Origin: Acidobacteriaceae bacterium
GTDB taxonomy: Bacteria; Acidobacteriota; Terriglobia; Terriglobales; Acidobacteriaceae
NCBI GenBank assembly: GCA_025350325.1
Contig: JANXYB010000127.1
Location: 1-64,000 of the forward strand
Reading direction: 5' to 3'
Length of the DNA stretch: 64,000 nt
Position 1 is the first letter of the stretch. The number at the start of each line of letters is the position of its first letter. The notes beneath the pieces were generated by a model that did no database searches, was not told the DNA's origin, and was given only the letters and a program-made list of their open reading frames with translations. Below are positions 54,720-62,577 of this stretch, one piece after another. Position numbers and translations under genes: made by a program.

Positions 54720-56363
54720 CTATTGAACCGGGATAAGAATTTTGTCGTCCGGAAGCGGGACTTGGAGGCTGGTCCCGTCTGTCTCGCGAACGCTGTCCCC
54801 AGGCAGCGGATGCAGCTTGAACAGAACAAGCGTGTTGCGCTCAGGGTCATCGAAGGCACGAAACGTTGCTACTTGTTCCAGCGAGAAGTGAGTATGAATG
54901 TCTTCGAGCGTGCCGGGGTCGATGTCGTTCCACGTAGCCCACCAACCGGGCTGGTAAAGGGCTAGTTTCGTCGCCAGATCCGGGTAGGCGCGGGTGGGCG
55001 TGCCGAAGTCGTCACAGAGAGCAGGAATGTGCGACACCAGGCTGATTTGATCCCCGCTGATTGAGACCAGCAAACGGTTCCCGTTGGGATGTTGGTCGAT
55101 GTAACGCGTCAACTGGTGCGCAGCATTGACGAAGGTGTATTCGGGGTGCATCCCGTAACCGATAGTCATCACTCCGTTGACGACGACGGCAAGGGCCGCA
55201 AAAGCGATCCCCACTCTACCTGTCAGGCGGGCCATTCCGCCCTGCGCAACCAGGGTTTCGATCCCCATGGCCACCACGAATAAGCAGAAAATCGCAACCA
55301 CCGCGTAGTAGCGAGGCTGAGGATGGTTCTGGTAAGTCATGAACAGGATGTATCCGATGGCGGCAACGATGGAAGATCCAAACACCGGGTCAAGCAGCAG
55401 GCCGCGGCCCCACGTATTGCGGCGGGATAGCACAGTGCCCGCGAAAACTGCGCCAATAATCAACAGTCCCGCCAGGGGCATGAGGATGCGGTCGGCCCAC
55501 AACGCGCCTTTGATAGACCACCAGAAGCTGAGCAGCGGCCAATAGATCTCGGTAGGCTTGGTGTACTTGTTGATGAAGAACAAGTATTTGTAGTCAGCGA
55601 AGAGGCCGGAGTGCACGACTAGCGCCATCCACGCGCCAAAGGTGGCCACAAAAGCGCCGGCCGCAGCCAGTGCGCAGCGGAAGGCTGAAGCCCTATTCCA
55701 AGGCCGCATTGCGGCTATGGGTTTTTGAGAGTCGCTTCGCCACAGGGTGGCCAGCAGGGCCCATCCTAGCGCGGGTAACAGAAAAACTGCCGTTGTTTTG
55801 GTGAGCATCATCAGCGTAAAGAGGCTGCCGACCACAATCGAGGCACCTACGCGGCGATGCAGACGGGGCAGCCGCACGATGATGTTCAAAGCCGTCAGCA
55901 TGAGGGTCGTCAACATCGGCTCCAAAATCGCCAGCCGGCTGAAACAGTAGAAAAACGGGCTGGTCACGATCAATGTGAGCGCCAGCAGACCCATCCAGCG
56001 CGATCCCCGGGTGCGGAGCAGCAGGTAGCTCAACACCAGATTGGCCATAAAGAACGCTACCGCCAACCCGCGTGCCGCCTCAATTGATACGCCGGTGAAG
56101 AAGAACAGCATCCACTCGAGAAAAGGCCAGACAGGAACCGCCGGCGCGGGGTTAAAGTCTCCAGGGACATACCAGCTGCCAAACAAATGCGCTCGTATGG
56201 CTGCATTCGAATACCAGCCTTCGTCGGTGTACTTGGCCCAATCCCCAAACCATGGCGTGTGGTTGGGAAAATCAGCGCTGAGATGCACCGCGTGCAGCAT
56301 GGCGAACGCGCCGATGCCGAGCACCCACAGGACGTAAATCCAGCGCTTCAGAGTATTTGACAA
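54720..56363 (-). CDS. GT39-like membrane glycosyltransferase
   Basis: 547 aa with about twelve hydrophobic helices and a hydrophilic C-terminal part. The acidic loop DWAKYTDEGWYSNAAIRAHL contains the DE-type motif typical of dolichyl-phosphate or polyprenyl-phosphate sugar transferases (ArnT/PMT superfamily). It likely uses a lipid-linked sugar on the outer face of the inner membrane. The start is TTG 56363; GGAG lies about 10 nt before it. Target unknown. Confidence 0.85.
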   Translation of the reverse strand: MSNTLKRWIYVLWVLGIGAFAMLHAVHLSADFPNHTPWFGDWAKYTDEGWYSNAAIRAHLFGSWYVPGDFNPAPAVPVWPFLEWMLFFFTGVSIEAARGLAVAFFMANLVLSYLLLRTRGSRWMGLLALTLIVTSPFFYCFSRLAILEPMLTTLMLTALNIIVRLPRLHRRVGASIVVGSLFTLMMLTKTTAVFLLPALGWALLATLWRSDSQKPIAAMRPWNRASAFRCALAAAGAFVATFGAWMALVVHSGLFADYKYLFFINKYTKPTEIYWPLLSFWWSIKGALWADRILMPLAGLLIIGAVFAGTVLSRRNTWGRGLLLDPVFGSSIVAAIGYILFMTYQNHPQPRYYAVVAIFCLFVVAMGIETLVAQGGMARLTGRVGIAFAALAVVVNGVMTIGYGMHPEYTFVNAAHQLTRYIDQHPNGNRLLVSISGDQISLVSHIPALCDDFGTPTRAYPDLATKLALYQPGWWATWNDIDPGTLEDIHTHFSLEQVATFRAFDDPERNTLVLFKLHPLPGDSVRETDGTSLQVPLPDDKILIPVQ

Positions 56364-56536
56364 CTCTATCTTTCTCCGCGCCCAGCCAGAATTTTAGATG
56401 TAGCAGTGCTTGCTCGAAGTATATCGTGCCGTCGAAACACTTTCCTTATTTCTAATCAGCTGGAAAAGGCTGTTGAAGAGTTCTGCGATGCGCCGTGAAA
56501 CTGCAAAGTGTTAGAGCTACCATGGGCAGATACCGG

Positions 56537-57640
56537 CTATTCGTAAGCCAGCGCGTCGATGGCATCTTTCCTTGCGGCCATCCACGCTGGGTAAAGCGCA
56601 CCGCCGAGCGCTCCGGCAAATGCGATCAGTGTGCCCCAGCCGATCCAAGCTGGGGTCAATTCAAAGGCAAAAGTAGAAAACTTGATCCGCAGCAGTTGCC
56701 GCACGCCATAAGTTGAGACGATGCCCACGAGCACGCCCGCGACGGCGAGCACAGCGGTCTCCCTCAGGACAACAGATACGATGGTCAGATTCGATGCGCC
56801 CAGCGATTTTAGAATCCCGATTTCGCGGGTTCGCTCAAGCACAGCCGTATACATCGACTGAAAGATCACCAGAAAACCGACGATAACAGCGATTGAAATC
56901 ACCACGCGCAGGGCGAGATCAAAGCCCGGAAATCGGGATGGAGTATAGAGCGCGACCAGATCCGCCATGGTCTGCACCTTGTAGTTTTCAAGTCCTTTAG
57001 TCGAATGGATCTCATCGCTGACCAGGGTGTCATTCGCTGGCGTGTCCATTTTGAGGTAGATCACCGATGCCTTGCCTTCCGAGCCCATGAGGGAAGACAA
57101 AGTGTCGATTGGGAGCAATTTGCGACCGCCCTTCCCGCTTTCCACAATGCCCGAAATACGAAATGGGTGATTCAGGATCATGATCGATTCCCCGACGCGG
57201 TGTCCTTGACCGGCGCGGGCAAAAACGTCGTCGACAATCACGTCGTTGGGGTCCTGAAACGGGCCTCCGGAGAGGAATACGAAGGGCTTGAGAGCGTTGA
57301 AGCTGGGGTAGTCGATGCCATAGAGCACCTCGACCGAGCTGCCCATGGAGAAGTTAGAAATCACCGGCGAAGCGACGGCGACATGCGGCAGCCTGGCAAG
57401 GAACGGCCCCAGTTTGGCCGACATCGGGGCGCCGCTCATGCCGCCAATAAAGCTGGCGTTGGACGGCATCACGATCAGGTCGGCCCCAATTCCATTGGTG
57501 CGCGCCTTCTGATCGTCGAGCATCCCCATAAAAATGGCCACGATCGAGAGAATCATGATTACTTCAATCGCCACAGCCAGCACGCTGATGGCAGAGCGCA
57601 AGGGGCGATGAACCAAGTTGGCAAACACTAGCTTATTCAT
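56537..57640 (-). CDS. FtsX/MacB-like ABC transporter permease, no ATPase partner adjacent
   Basis: 367 aa. One N-terminal helix (LRSAISVLAVAIEVIMILSI), a large periplasmic domain, and three C-terminal helices, with the FtsX signature LERTREIGILKSLGAS before the last pair. The type suits lipoprotein release, toxin export or DevC-like transport. ATP-binding and adaptor genes normally flank such permeases, but neither neighbour here is one. They may lie elsewhere, or the gene may have lost its partners. Confidence 0.88.
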   Translation of the reverse strand: MNKLVFANLVHRPLRSAISVLAVAIEVIMILSIVAIFMGMLDDQKARTNGIGADLIVMPSNASFIGGMSGAPMSAKLGPFLARLPHVAVASPVISNFSMGSSVEVLYGIDYPSFNALKPFVFLSGGPFQDPNDVIVDDVFARAGQGHRVGESIMILNHPFRISGIVESGKGGRKLLPIDTLSSLMGSEGKASVIYLKMDTPANDTLVSDEIHSTKGLENYKVQTMADLVALYTPSRFPGFDLALRVVISIAVIVGFLVIFQSMYTAVLERTREIGILKSLGASNLTIVSVVLRETAVLAVAGVLVGIVSTYGVRQLLRIKFSTFAFELTPAWIGWGTLIAFAGALGGALYPAWMAARKDAIDALAYE

Positions 57641-57911
57641 AGCTTTTCAACCGCTCCGCAAGGCGAGTTTCCTCGCTCGCACTCTAGGCTGAAGGGTAAC
57701 AGGGTCTTGCAGCTATGCAGTTTAGGGAAATTGTCCGTTTGGGTTTTAAAGGGGGACTCCGGGTCGCTCAGGTCACTTAGAGTGCTATTCGACACAGCAT
57801 ATGTCCGGTGACAGTGGTAGAAATAGCCATCGCGCTGATGAATTTGTGGTATGCCATAAGTAACTTGCCTGTGGTACAGCGGCAGGCTACAATTCCGGCA
57901 CTGGTTACCTA

Positions 57912-58415
57912 ATGAGTACTTTTGGGGAAGAGCTTCGGACGCAACGGCTGTCTCGCGGCATCGCGCTGGAGGAGATTACCGCTGTCACAAAGATCTGCCA
58001 ACGCCATCTCATTGCGTTGGAGCAGGACAAGTATCGCCAATTACCGGGCGGCATTCTTGCGAAAGGGATCGTGCGCGGGTATGCGGGAGCGGTTGGCCTG
58101 GATCAGCGTGACTGGACAGCCAGGTTCCTAAAAGCGTCGAACGACTCAGGTCAGCCCATTGAAGATGCGAACGGTTGGGCCGCCTTTGCCTCAAATGTGG
58201 CTAAAGAGAGGCTAGTGCGCCGCGAAGCAATGCAATTGCGCCTGCGATGGGCGGGGGCGGTCGTGCTCCTCTGCATGGTGACGGCTGCCGGGTATTTCAC
58301 CGTACGCTATTTTGGGGTCAGAGCAGGATGGTGGAGTACGCTGCTGCCCGTGCATAGCGCTGCGGCTAAAGCACATGCACTCGGCCTGCATATTGCCGAA
58401 TTGCTTCACCGCTGA
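57912..58415 (+). CDS. RodZ-like helix-turn-helix membrane protein
   Basis: 167 aa. Residues ~5-70 are an Xre/HTH_25 domain (GEELRTQRLSRGIALEEITA, then QRHLIALEQDKYRQLPGGIL and GIVRGYAGAVGL), matching the cytoplasmic part of RodZ. A membrane helix (LRWAGAVVLLCMVTAAGYF) follows, with only a short periplasmic tail of ~35 residues, so the RodZ beta-domain is missing. RodZ links MreB to the membrane; a role in cell shape is possible but not shown. Confidence 0.85.
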   Translation: MSTFGEELRTQRLSRGIALEEITAVTKICQRHLIALEQDKYRQLPGGILAKGIVRGYAGAVGLDQRDWTARFLKASNDSGQPIEDANGWAAFASNVAKERLVRREAMQLRLRWAGAVVLLCMVTAAGYFTVRYFGVRAGWWSTLLPVHSAAAKAHALGLHIAELLHR

Positions 58416-58758
58416 TCCGGCTAGCTAAAATTCTAAGATTAGAAATTCTGCAATAGATCGACCCCAATGCCTTAGAGCATCCCTTAATGCTGTTTGCCGG
58501 TACACTCAATTTTCTCGGTCTGCGGTTCACCTGGTATATGGCTCCGCTCAGACCCTTATGCTGCCCATTCACTGTCAGACTTTGCCCTGTGTCCGGCCGC
58601 GCGATTAACATACTAGTGTTCACGTCGGACGCAATCTCCTAACGCTGATTGTCTCCCCAATACGGGAGTGGAAGTCTTATCAGAGCGCCACATGCATCTA
58701 ACCAGACGTGGCAACAGTCCAATACATGTAAATCCCTTCAATGGGGAGGAATACGAAG
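58416..58758. other. 343 bp leader/intergenic region before metK
   Basis: No gene is visible. Two small hairpins occur near the end: CTCCC (58653-58657) with GGGAG (58664-58668), and GCCAC (58687-58691) with GTGGC (58708-58712). I looked for a SAM-I, SAM-II or SAM-IV aptamer core and did not find the conserved segments, although a long untranslated leader in front of metK is where one could be expected. Confidence 0.45.
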
Positions 58759-59928
58759 TTGAGCGATCGTTTCTTGTTTACCTCTGAGTCCGTTACCGAA
58801 GGGCATCCGGACAAGATTGCCGATCAGGTTTCAGATGCCATTCTGGATGCCTGCCTTGAGCAAGACCCCTACAGCCGCGTAGCCGCAGAAACACTGACAG
58901 CGACGGGTCTCGTCGTTATTGCGGGTGAAATCACGACCAAGGCGTACGTAGATTTTCAAAGCCTGGTGCGGGGCGTCATTGCCTCCATCGGCTATGACAA
59001 TGCGCTGTATGGTTTCGACTCGAACACCTGTGCGGTGATCTCGACCATCAACAAGCAGTCCGGGGATATCGCCCAGGGCGTTGACACGGGGGGCGCGGGC
59101 GACCAGGGCATGATGTTCGGATACGCCTCCAACGAGACTCCCGAACTGATGCCGGCTCCTATCTCGCTTGCGCACAAACTTACCCGCCAATTAAGTGCGG
59201 TACGCAAGAGCGGCAAGCTGCCCTATCTGCGGCCCGACGGCAAGAGCCAAGTCACAGTCGAGTACGACGAGAACGGCAAGCCCGCCCGCATTGATGCTGT
59301 CGTCATCAGCAGCCAGCACGCGGAGCATATCAGCAACGAAGAATTGCACGCTGACATTCTCAAGTACGTCATTCAGGCGGTGCTGCCTGCGGCGTGGCTC
59401 GACGAACACACCAAGTACCATATCAATCCCACGGGAAGATTCGTTATCGGCGGCCCCATGGGCGACACCGGGCTTACCGGCCGCAAGATCATTGTGGACA
59501 CCTACGGCGGAGCGGGTCGTCATGGCGGCGGCGCGTTCAGCGGCAAGGATCCAACCAAGGTCGATCGCTCGGCGGCATACGTCGCGCGCTATATTGCCAA
59601 GAACATTGTCGCCGCTGGACTAGCCGAGAGAGCCGAAGTGCAGTTGGCATATGCCATTGGCGTGGCGGACCCCGTCAGCGTGCGCATTGAAACCTTTGGC
59701 ACTGGCAAGGTGGGCGACGCCAAGCTCACGGAACTAGTGCGCAAGAATTTCTCGCTTACGCCCAAGGGCATCATCGATAGCCTCAACCTGCGGCGCCCGA
59801 TCTACCGCGCGACCGCAGCTTACGGCCACTTCGGACGCACCGAGCCGGAGTTCACCTGGGAAGCGACGGACAAAGCTGCGGCATTGGCAGAGCAAGCCGG
59901 CGTGGCGGTTCCGGTAAAAGCGAAATAG
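58759..59928 (+). CDS. metK: S-adenosylmethionine synthetase
   Basis: 389 aa. [20 protein letters not shown] is the ATP and methionine N-terminal motif; [26 protein letters not shown] and [16 protein letters not shown] are the other signature loops. It makes SAM from ATP and methionine; trmD in this window is one user of SAM. A TTG at 58759 is preferred over ATG 58741, because the GGGGAGG Shine-Dalgarno sequence lies inside the longer version. A terminator follows. Confidence 0.97.
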   Translation: MSDRFLFTSESVTEGHPDKIADQVSDAILDACLEQDPYSRVAAETLTATGLVVIAGEITTKAYVDFQSLVRGVIASIGYDNALYGFDSNTCAVISTINKQSGDIAQGVDTGGAGDQGMMFGYASNETPELMPAPISLAHKLTRQLSAVRKSGKLPYLRPDGKSQVTVEYDENGKPARIDAVVISSQHAEHISNEELHADILKYVIQAVLPAAWLDEHTKYHINPTGRFVIGGPMGDTGLTGRKIIVDTYGGAGRHGGGAFSGKDPTKVDRSAAYVARYIAKNIVAAGLAERAEVQLAYAIGVADPVSVRIETFGTGKVGDAKLTELVRKNFSLTPKGIIDSLNLRRPIYRATAAYGHFGRTEPEFTWEATDKAAALAEQAGVAVPVKAK

Positions 59929-59953
59929 CACGCAGCACGGATAATGAACGTAT

Positions 59954-59980
59954 GAATGGGGCCCATTACGGGTCCCATTC
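59954..59980 (+). terminator. hairpin after metK
   Basis: GAATGGGgCCC (59954-59964), loop ATTAC, GGGtCCCATTC (59970-59980): a 10-bp stem with one G-T pair, 25 nt after the metK stop. The T-tract after it is short (TAGTTTAAGG). Confidence 0.65.
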
Positions 59981-60120
59981 TAGTTTAAGGGAAGCTGCAC
60001 CAGTGGATTCGCTGCAAGTTGCTGGTTTGAAGACGGGCGCATGGCAGCAAAGGTCGCATGACTAGTAAGGCAGCAAAAGCATCAAAGATAAAGTAGAATT
60101 CGATAGAGACGGAGGTTCCA

Positions 60121-60336
60121 ATGCTTGATTCAATTCAGAGAAAGCGATACGCGAAGAGGTTCTCGGCGATCGAGTCGAGTTTCCGGATTGAAGATATGGA
60201 TCCTAGTCATGACTCTATCTATCAAGAAGCCAAAACCCATATCTTAGCGGGCAGAATGACTCCAAAGCAGGCTCTGTCGTTCGTGATTAAGCAGAGTGAA
60301 AGTCGAAACTGTAAAGAAACAGCCGCTTCCGCTTGA
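60121..60336 (+). CDS. VbhA-like antitoxin of a Fic toxin
   Basis: 71 aa, with GGAGG 8 nt before the ATG. Residues 19-34 (SSFRIEDMDPSHDSIY) resemble the inhibitory-helix region of VbhA (SxxxE with G/N next); here the motif is SFRIED, with D at the last position. The C-terminal half (HILAGRMTPKQALSFVIK) is the conserved helix pair of this antitoxin family. It overlaps the fic start (TTGA) as in other vbhA-fic pairs. It would block Fic AMP-transfer by holding an arginine away from ATP. Confidence 0.72.
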   Translation: MLDSIQRKRYAKRFSAIESSFRIEDMDPSHDSIYQEAKTHILAGRMTPKQALSFVIKQSESRNCKETAASA

Positions 60337-60969
60337 CATCCAAGGAGAGCGACGATCCGTATTGCTATCCCGGAACAACAGTTTTGCGTAACAAGTTCAA
60401 CATCCGAAACGAAGATGAATTAAAGGCGACTGAGGCCCGCGTGGCTGCCGTCGCTTTATTTGTTTTGGAAGACGAACCGTGGCATGGACCTATCGACGAG
60501 GCTCGTCTGCAAGCTGTGCAGCGGGCCATCTTTCAAGACGTATATGACTGGGCCGGAAGGTATCGGGTTGGTATCGGTCGAATGACCAAGGGGCGCGCCA
60601 TTGGCTACACGGTCACCTATGGCAATTCCGAATTCGTTCCCGGTGAAATGGCTCGAATCTTTACTGAGCTTCGTAATGAAAATTACCTCCGCGCCTTGGA
60701 CCCCGACCAATTCTCATGCCGTCTTGCTTACTTTTATAGTGAAATAGATTCGACCCATCCGTTTCGCGACGGAAACAGGTACGTTGCGTCAATTTTCTAC
60801 GGATCTCGCAAGAGCAGCAGGATATGAACTCAATTGGGAAGCGACTGGCCTCACCGAAGATTCTATAAATAGTCTGTACATAGCGCGGGATCTGGCGTTT
60901 CAACGCAAGCAATACCGCAAGCTTGAACTCATTATCCGTAACAATCTTACGTCGTTGAATTCAGAGTGA
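60333..60969 (+). pseudogene. Fic domain AMP-transferase toxin, frameshifted in the active site
   Basis: From TTG 60333 the frame reads a normal Fic domain (YDWAGRYRVGIGRMTKG, then AYFYSEIDSTHPFRDGN). HPFRDGN at residues 142-148 is the start of the HxFx(D/E)GNGRxxR motif. After AAC (60774-60776), AGGT precedes ACG TTG CGT CAA; the expected six bases for G-R are four, a two-base deletion. From 60781 the other frame continues TLRQFSTDLARAAGYELNW and ends at 60969, exactly as an intact homologue would. The original frame ends at 60827 with an unrelated tail. The toxin is probably inactive, unless the shift is a sequencing error or is bypassed. Confidence 0.82.
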
Positions 60970-61083
60970 AGCACTGTATGCTTTGAAGAGAATTGAAGCC
61001 CGCTTCGCTCTCCCGCTCCTCGCTGCGGCTGGATGAAATAGAATTTTCCAGAGTTTATTTGCTTGACAGATAGAGGAGCATGT

Positions 61084-61854
61084 ATGCGTTTTTTTGCTTT
61101 TGCAGCACTTCTGCTTGGTGCCACTGCGCTGGTCGCGGGCCAATCGGCCGTGCCCTCGACTGACGCTTCTGCCACGCAGTGGGATTACGCGGGAAAGCGC
61201 GGGCCGCTGATATGGGGCAAGCTGGATGCGGCGTACAAGACGTGTTCGCAAGGCCATCAGCAGTCTCCCATCGACATTCGCGGTGCGCACTTGAACAAGG
61301 GGCTGCAGCCAATCGAATTTCACTATATTGCCGGCGCTGTGAAGCTTGAGAATGACGGCCGCGCGATCCTGGTGCATGTAAATCCGGGCAGCTACATTGT
61401 CGTGGGTGGAGTGCGCTACGAACTGCAGCAATTCAGTTTTCATCACCCCGGCGAAGATGCGGTCAAAGGCAAACTGGTCGACATGGGCGTGGAGTTGCTG
61501 CACAAGAGCAGCGATGGCAAAGCGGTTGTGATCGAGGTGCGCATGGGCGAGGACCGCGGCGCGCCCAATGCGGTGCTGGCGCAATTGTGGCCGCTGCTGC
61601 CAAAAACTCCGGGCGCAACCGCCAAGGTGGCCGAAATGGTGAACCCGGCAGGCTTTTTGCCGTCCGACCGTGGCTACTGGACCTACATGGGTTCGTTGAC
61701 GGTGCCGCCCTGCACGGAGGGTGTGCGCTGGTTTGTCTTCGAAGAGGAGATAAGCGCGAGTCGCGACCAGTTGCGCAGCTACACTGCGCTTTTCAGAATA
61801 AGCTCACGTCCGCTGCAGGACACGCATGGACGACGCATCGAAGCCAACGAATAG
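61084..61854 (+). CDS. alpha-carbonic-anhydrase-like secreted protein with degenerate zinc site
   Basis: 256 aa. Signal peptide (AFAALLLGATALVAGQ), then WDYAGKRGPLIWG, QQSPIDIRGAHL and GSLTVPPCTEGVRWFVF, all strong alpha-carbonic anhydrase motifs. In active enzymes the zinc sits on three histidines, as in QFHFHxP...E and MExHFVH. Here the first is serine (QFSFHHPGED, Ser118; His120 retained) and the third is glutamate (VELLHK, Glu137). Only one of three ligands remains, though a neighbouring His121 is present. It may be a catalytically inactive carbonic-anhydrase-related protein or bind metal differently. AGAGGAG precedes ATG 61084. Confidence 0.88.
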   Translation: MRFFAFAALLLGATALVAGQSAVPSTDASATQWDYAGKRGPLIWGKLDAAYKTCSQGHQQSPIDIRGAHLNKGLQPIEFHYIAGAVKLENDGRAILVHVNPGSYIVVGGVRYELQQFSFHHPGEDAVKGKLVDMGVELLHKSSDGKAVVIEVRMGEDRGAPNAVLAQLWPLLPKTPGATAKVAEMVNPAGFLPSDRGYWTYMGSLTVPPCTEGVRWFVFEEEISASRDQLRSYTALFRISSRPLQDTHGRRIEANE

Positions 61855-61858
61855 AAAT

Positions 61859-62548
61859 TTAGAGTTGCAGCGGCCTCAGGCTTAAAAGCAAACCCTCGTC
61901 ATTGGCGAGGGTTTTTACTTTGACCCCGGTGACATCGGCGATCAAATAATGCGCGGCCGTCAGTGTTTCGATAGCGTGAGAAAACGTCGTCGCCACCACT
62001 ACGCATCCGGCGGCGCGGCCAGCCTTGACCCCTGGAGTTGCGTCTTCAAACACCACGCACTCTTCGGGGGCAAAGCCGAGTAGCGCGGCACCGGCAAGGA
62101 AAGGCGCAGGGTCTGGCTTGCCCGTGGTAACGGTGTCGGCCGTGACAATTCTGTCCGGCAAGGGGATACCGCCTTGAGCGAGCCGCACGCGCGCCAGCCG
62201 GTCCGTTGCGCTGGTCACGACTGTCCACCGATGGCGGGGCAGCGCCGCAAGCAGTGAGAGCACACCCGGCAACACTGAAAGCTCCTCGTTATCTGCAATT
62301 TCAATGTCTTCGATGATCTTCAGTTCTGCTGCACTGTCAAGGTCCGGGCGTAGCTGCGCAGCGGTCTCGATGGCACGGCGACCGTGCGCCATTTTGCAGG
62401 CATAAACGGGATCGACGCCGCGCAAAGTGGCCCATTTCGTCCAACTACGCTCGACTGAACCGATGGAGGAGATCAGAATTCCATCCATATCGAACAAAAT
62501 GCCTTTGCAGCGAATCTCGACGGAAGAAGCAACGATAAGAGGAGCCAT
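61859..62548 (-). CDS. HAD superfamily phosphatase (sugar-phosphate type)
   Basis: 229 aa. The nucleophile motif reads DMDGILISS (usually DxDGTLxDS), followed by VVTSAT (motif II), a lysine in TTGKPDPAPF (motif III) and VFEDATPGVKAGRAAG (motif IV). These fit beta-phosphoglucomutase-like or sugar-phosphatase members such as the YfbT group. An ATG at 62557 is also possible. Its stop lies 4 bp from the carbonic-anhydrase-like gene, on the opposite strand. Confidence 0.9.
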   Translation of the reverse strand: MAPLIVASSVEIRCKGILFDMDGILISSIGSVERSWTKWATLRGVDPVYACKMAHGRRAIETAAQLRPDLDSAAELKIIEDIEIADNEELSVLPGVLSLLAALPRHRWTVVTSATDRLARVRLAQGGIPLPDRIVTADTVTTGKPDPAPFLAGAALLGFAPEECVVFEDATPGVKAGRAAGCVVVATTFSHAIETLTAAHYLIADVTGVKVKTLANDEGLLLSLRPLQL

Positions 62549-62577
62549 AGAGTCCATTGTAGCGGCGTGTAATCGAA

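Noticed and set aside
58675-58722. SAM-I riboswitch in front of metK
   Set aside because: TTATCAGAG and GGCAAC words are present, but the GGAGGGA-type core and a closing P1 strand (GATAAG-like) are absent.
60970-61083. GC-rich CGCTTCGCTCTCCCGCTCC stretch before the carbonic-anhydrase-like gene
   Set aside because: It superficially resembles the extragenic repeats seen in trmD, but no clear palindrome could be aligned.
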